DNA of 54,839 nucleotides from Flammeovirgaceae bacterium (GTDB lineage: Bacteria > Bacteroidota > Bacteroidia > Cytophagales > Cyclobacteriaceae): NCBI GenBank assembly GCA_016712035.1, contig JADJRT010000022.1, positions 1-54,839 on the forward strand. Direction: 5' to 3'. This document shows positions 52,643-54,839 of this stretch, piece by piece; position 1 is the first letter of the stretch, and every line of letters starts with the position of its first letter. The notes beneath the pieces are model-generated. The model saw nothing but the letters and a program-made list of their open reading frames with translations, did not search any database and had not been told where the DNA came from. The position numbers were made by a program, and so were the translations under genes.

Positions 52643-53489
52643 CTATTTCATTTTATATTTTAAATATTGATCCACCTGCGCTGCAGCTCCCAACATGCCA
52701 ACGTCTTCAATCTCAGAGACGTAAATCGCAAGGCGTTCGACTGATTTAGGAAAATGAATGTTACTTAATGACACACGCATTTGTTTTTCAAAATACTGAT
52801 ACGATTTAGAAATAGCGCCACCTAAAATGATTGCCTCAGGATCATAAGCATACACTACCGAGCGTAGGGCAATACCTAAATGACTTCCAAATTCATCCCA
52901 TAGGGCCAATGCCTTCGCATCATTTTTTTGTGCTTCCAGAAAAGTCTGTTTACCGGTAGTGTGATGGATCTTAAAAAAATTAGCACCACAGTAATATTCA
53001 AAGTCATAGTCTTTATAAGGCAAGTAGCCAATTTCTCCTGCTCCGCAGTTTCTGCCACTATATTTTATCTTCGATAATGATACCGGATCCAATACCAGTT
53101 CCTAATGTAATACCAACAAAGTTTTGGTGTTGTTGTCCAAACCCAAAATAGTTCTCGCCCAAAGCGAAACAGTTGCTATCGTTGTTAATGAAAACAGGCA
53201 CATTAAATTCTTTCTCCAGAATATCCCGTAACGGAACTTCTTTCCAGGAAGGAATATTCACCACATCTCGCACAATTCCTTTTTCCAGATCGACAATGGA
53301 GGGCACACCCAGACCAATACCTTTTACACCATTTTTAAAGACCGTGTGGATAATGGATTTCAATTGCTCCAGCGTGCTCTCAAGGTCATCCTTGTTCTGA
53401 AGCGGAATAGCTTTTGAGTTAACGATTTCTTTTCCATCAATTAAGCCTGCGCGTATATTGGTTCCGCCAAGGTCAACACCAATTTTCAT
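52643..53489 (-). CDS. ROK-family sugar kinase, one frameshift
   Basis: About 282 residues. The ATP site is MKIGVDLGGTNIRAGLIDGK. FINNDSNCFALGENYFG and ITLGTGIGSGIII are the sugar-binding and phosphate-loop blocks, and the later ATP part is DPEAIILGGAISKSYQYFEK. After the frame change near 53065 comes GAGEIGYLPYKDYDFEYYCG. The usual GEIGH and CxCGxxGC zinc motif of ROK kinases is not apparent, so it belongs to a zinc-less branch. Glucokinase-like activity is plausible; together with the MFS gene it would phosphorylate the imported sugar. Confidence 0.83.
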
Positions 53490-53610
53490 AGTTGTATTGC
53501 TAGATTTTAAAAACTGAGATCGTTTTCAATGTTACAAAACTTCAGGATAATAAAAAATGGGATTAATTATATGAACTTCATTCTCAGATCTCGCCTGATC
53601 AATTCTCGCG

Positions 53611-54120
53611 TTATTGTTGGGCTAGATAAGTATCCAGTCTTGCTTTCTGGCGTAAGTGATGCCGCATGTGCATCTCTACATATTGAAACCATTCCTGTGC
53701 TGTAAAATAACCTAAGCCCGGATGTTTTGATTTCCCTCTCGCATCGGCAGTTTTTTGCCATAACACGAATGCATCAGTCTTTAATTGTCGCATATCGAGG
53801 TAAAGTTGATCAATACTTTCGGGTTGTGGCACTTTATCCGAAATCAACGGATCACCAATGATCCGAACATCCGGAAACTCGTTCGCTGAAAACATAGTTT
53901 TGGCCTGATCTGTCATTTCTTCATTTTGATTTTTAGTCTCTGTAAGGCTTAGCGCAATTTGTCCGTAATACCAAGTCGTTTCTTCAATCAGATGCCTATA
54001 AACTTGCCCTAACGACCAGCTTGTAGAATCAGGCTTGGTCTGTAATTCCTTTAGTGAATAATTTGGAATCTCACTAATCCAATGATCAATTGTTCGATTA
54101 AAAGTCTCCAGGAGATTCAT
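53611..54120 (-). CDS. DinB-family putative metal-dependent protein
   Basis: An intact 169-residue four-helix protein. SWSLGQVYRHLIEETTWYYG gives the first histidine, and QYVEMHMRHHLRQKARLDTY the C-terminal pair, a DinB/YfiT-like metal site. Family members act as thiol-dependent transferases or nickel/zinc hydrolases in stress response. No neighbour suggests its substrate. The start lies 9 bp after the cupin gene in the same direction. Confidence 0.8.
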   Translation of the reverse strand: MNLLETFNRTIDHWISEIPNYSLKELQTKPDSTSWSLGQVYRHLIEETTWYYGQIALSLTETKNQNEEMTDQAKTMFSANEFPDVRIIGDPLISDKVPQPESIDQLYLDMRQLKTDAFVLWQKTADARGKSKHPGLGYFTAQEWFQYVEMHMRHHLRQKARLDTYLAQQ

Positions 54121-54129
54121 TGCAAAAAA

Positions 54130-54648
54130 TTATCTACCAAAATCATCTTGCAACCGAATAATATCACTTTCATCCGAAGGATTACTTGCATCGGTATGTT
54201 GCCAGATTTCAGCTACTACACCCCAACCATCAAGACCTACTAAGCGATGACGCTGCCCCTGTTTTAAGCGAATGATCTCGCCCATTTGCATTTGTTGCAC
54301 TTCGCCTTGTATATCGGTTTCACTAATGGCCACACCCGAAGTGCCGGCTATCAGCTTCCAGATTTCAGCACGCCTGAAATGATATTGCCATGACAATCGT
54401 TTAGTCGGTTCAACAACCAAAATTTTCGGACTTAGTTTCGCACTTATTTTCAGCGAACCAAATTCGACTTCAGGAAAATATTTTTCGGCAAGCTTTTGCG
54501 CCTGCGAGTCATACAATACAAAAAATCCACCCCAAGGTCGATTAAAATCTTTCGAGGCTATAACAAAGCCTTGTTCAACAAGATACTCACTTATGGATTG
54601 GAATACAGAATCCCGCGATCCGGATAAGTCAACAAAGGAACTATTCAT
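54130..54648 (-). CDS. Cupin protein similar to the C-terminal domain of mannose-6-phosphate isomerase type II
   Basis: An intact 172-residue cupin. FNRPWGGFFVLYD is the opening of PMI-type cupins (RPWG). SPKILVVEPTKRLSWQYHFR with RAEIWKLIAGTSGVAI, then IRLKQGQRHRLVGL and VVAEIWQHTD, form the beta-barrel, with Q, H and E residues at the metal site positions. It may isomerise a sugar phosphate or bind one. It heads a two-gene unit with the DinB gene. Confidence 0.75.
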   Translation of the reverse strand: MNSSFVDLSGSRDSVFQSISEYLVEQGFVIASKDFNRPWGGFFVLYDSQAQKLAEKYFPEVEFGSLKISAKLSPKILVVEPTKRLSWQYHFRRAEIWKLIAGTSGVAISETDIQGEVQQMQMGEIIRLKQGQRHRLVGLDGWGVVAEIWQHTDASNPSDESDIIRLQDDFGR

Positions 54649-54745
54649 ATTGGAAAATTAATTATTACACGTTGATCGACAATATCCACATTTAAAAAAT
54701 TACTTACCTTACCAAAGCAAATAACCTCAACCTAACCCCCTTTTT

Positions 54746-54839
54746 ATGGCATCAACATCTCAAAAATTATTAGCAGAAACCTTTCGGCACATTTTGGCTT
54801 GTTCTGGAGGCTGCGGCAGTGCTGTTATCGCAGCTGCCT
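54746..54839 (+). CDS. aqpZ: Aquaporin Z-like channel, first 31 codons only, frameshifted
   Basis: The window ends inside this gene. From ATG 54746 the start reads MASTSQKLLAETF. After two base corrections the next part becomes GTFWLVLGGCGSAVIAAA, the TM1 of AqpZ-type water channels (AExFGTFxLVxGGCGSA). The identification rests on this short stretch but the match is distinctive. Confidence 0.7.
   Translation, partial: MASTSQKLLAETFRHILACSGGCGSAVIAAA

Noticed and set aside
1..54839. Genome-wide pseudogenisation (for example an obligate symbiont)
   Set aside because: Indels fall in homopolymers, synonymous structure is intact, and essential glnS is hit; sequencing error is simpler.
1..54839. 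tRNA or rRNA genes
   Set aside because: I scanned the intergenic gaps and found no cloverleaf-like or rRNA-like sequence.

Overview
The window looks like a chromosomal stretch of a Bacteroidota bacterium, most likely a Cytophagales-type lineage. Supporting signs are a secreted protein ending in a type IX secretion (T9SS) sorting domain, a Bacteroidota-type RHS-like protein, an HYC_CC_PP-type small protein, TAnnTTTG-like promoter boxes, moderate AT-richness, and many secreted proteins with Asp-box or PD40 propellers. No rRNA, tRNA or CRISPR array was recognised. Nearly every long gene is broken by one or more single-base indels, often in homopolymer runs (T6 near 4710, GGG near 9130, A9 near 12316, G6 near 51530). 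The protein family continues cleanly in the next frame each time. I read this as uncorrected sequencing error rather than mass gene decay, and I annotate such genes over their full reconstructed span.

Layout: 1-2751 (minus) OmpH/Skp-like chaperone, a small secreted protein and the N-terminus of a giant RHS-like protein. 3126-6244 MASE1 histidine kinase and a DbpA-like RNA helicase. 6522-11838 a plus-strand unknown, a JmjC/cupin_8 protein, an outer-membrane protein, a MSOX/SolA-type flavin oxidase and a class V aminotransferase-like enzyme. 11850-17929 glucan phosphorylase, ABC ATPase, PLD-like nuclease, ABC-F ATPase and a bile-acid/sodium symporter-like carrier. 18014-29917 secreted BNR protein, cyclophilin, DUF1080 protein, CBS protein, a small secreted protein, acyl-CoA oxidase-like enzyme and a T9SS cargo protein. 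30023-33045 sterol-desaturase-like hydroxylase, amidinotransferase-family enzyme and amino-acid permease.

33121-46057 is a copper/silver-handling island, all on the minus strand. In transcription order it holds an HMA-AraC fusion regulator, a CopA-type P-ATPase, a small HMA chaperone, an HYC_CC_PP protein, a CusA-type RND pump, a TolC-type channel, two tandem CusB-type adaptors with N-terminal CPMHP/CPVCGM metal-binding domains, a DUF3347 protein, a TlpA-type thioredoxin and a secreted propeller with a Met/His-rich loop and a CDCC motif. Genes are adjacent or overlapping from the CusA pump to the propeller. The parts form a plausible cytosol-to-outside metal export and periplasmic sequestration system.

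46188-51360 is the accessory zone: glnS, a broken unknown gene, and a secreted PD40-caspase gene flanked by ~320-bp direct repeats and by a family of GTTGGTG/CACCAAC imperfect palindromes. A short diverged echo of the glnS 3' end lies inside this repeat zone. 51361-54839 holds a sugar MFS transporter with a ROK kinase, a DinB-like protein, a cupin and the start of an aquaporin gene.
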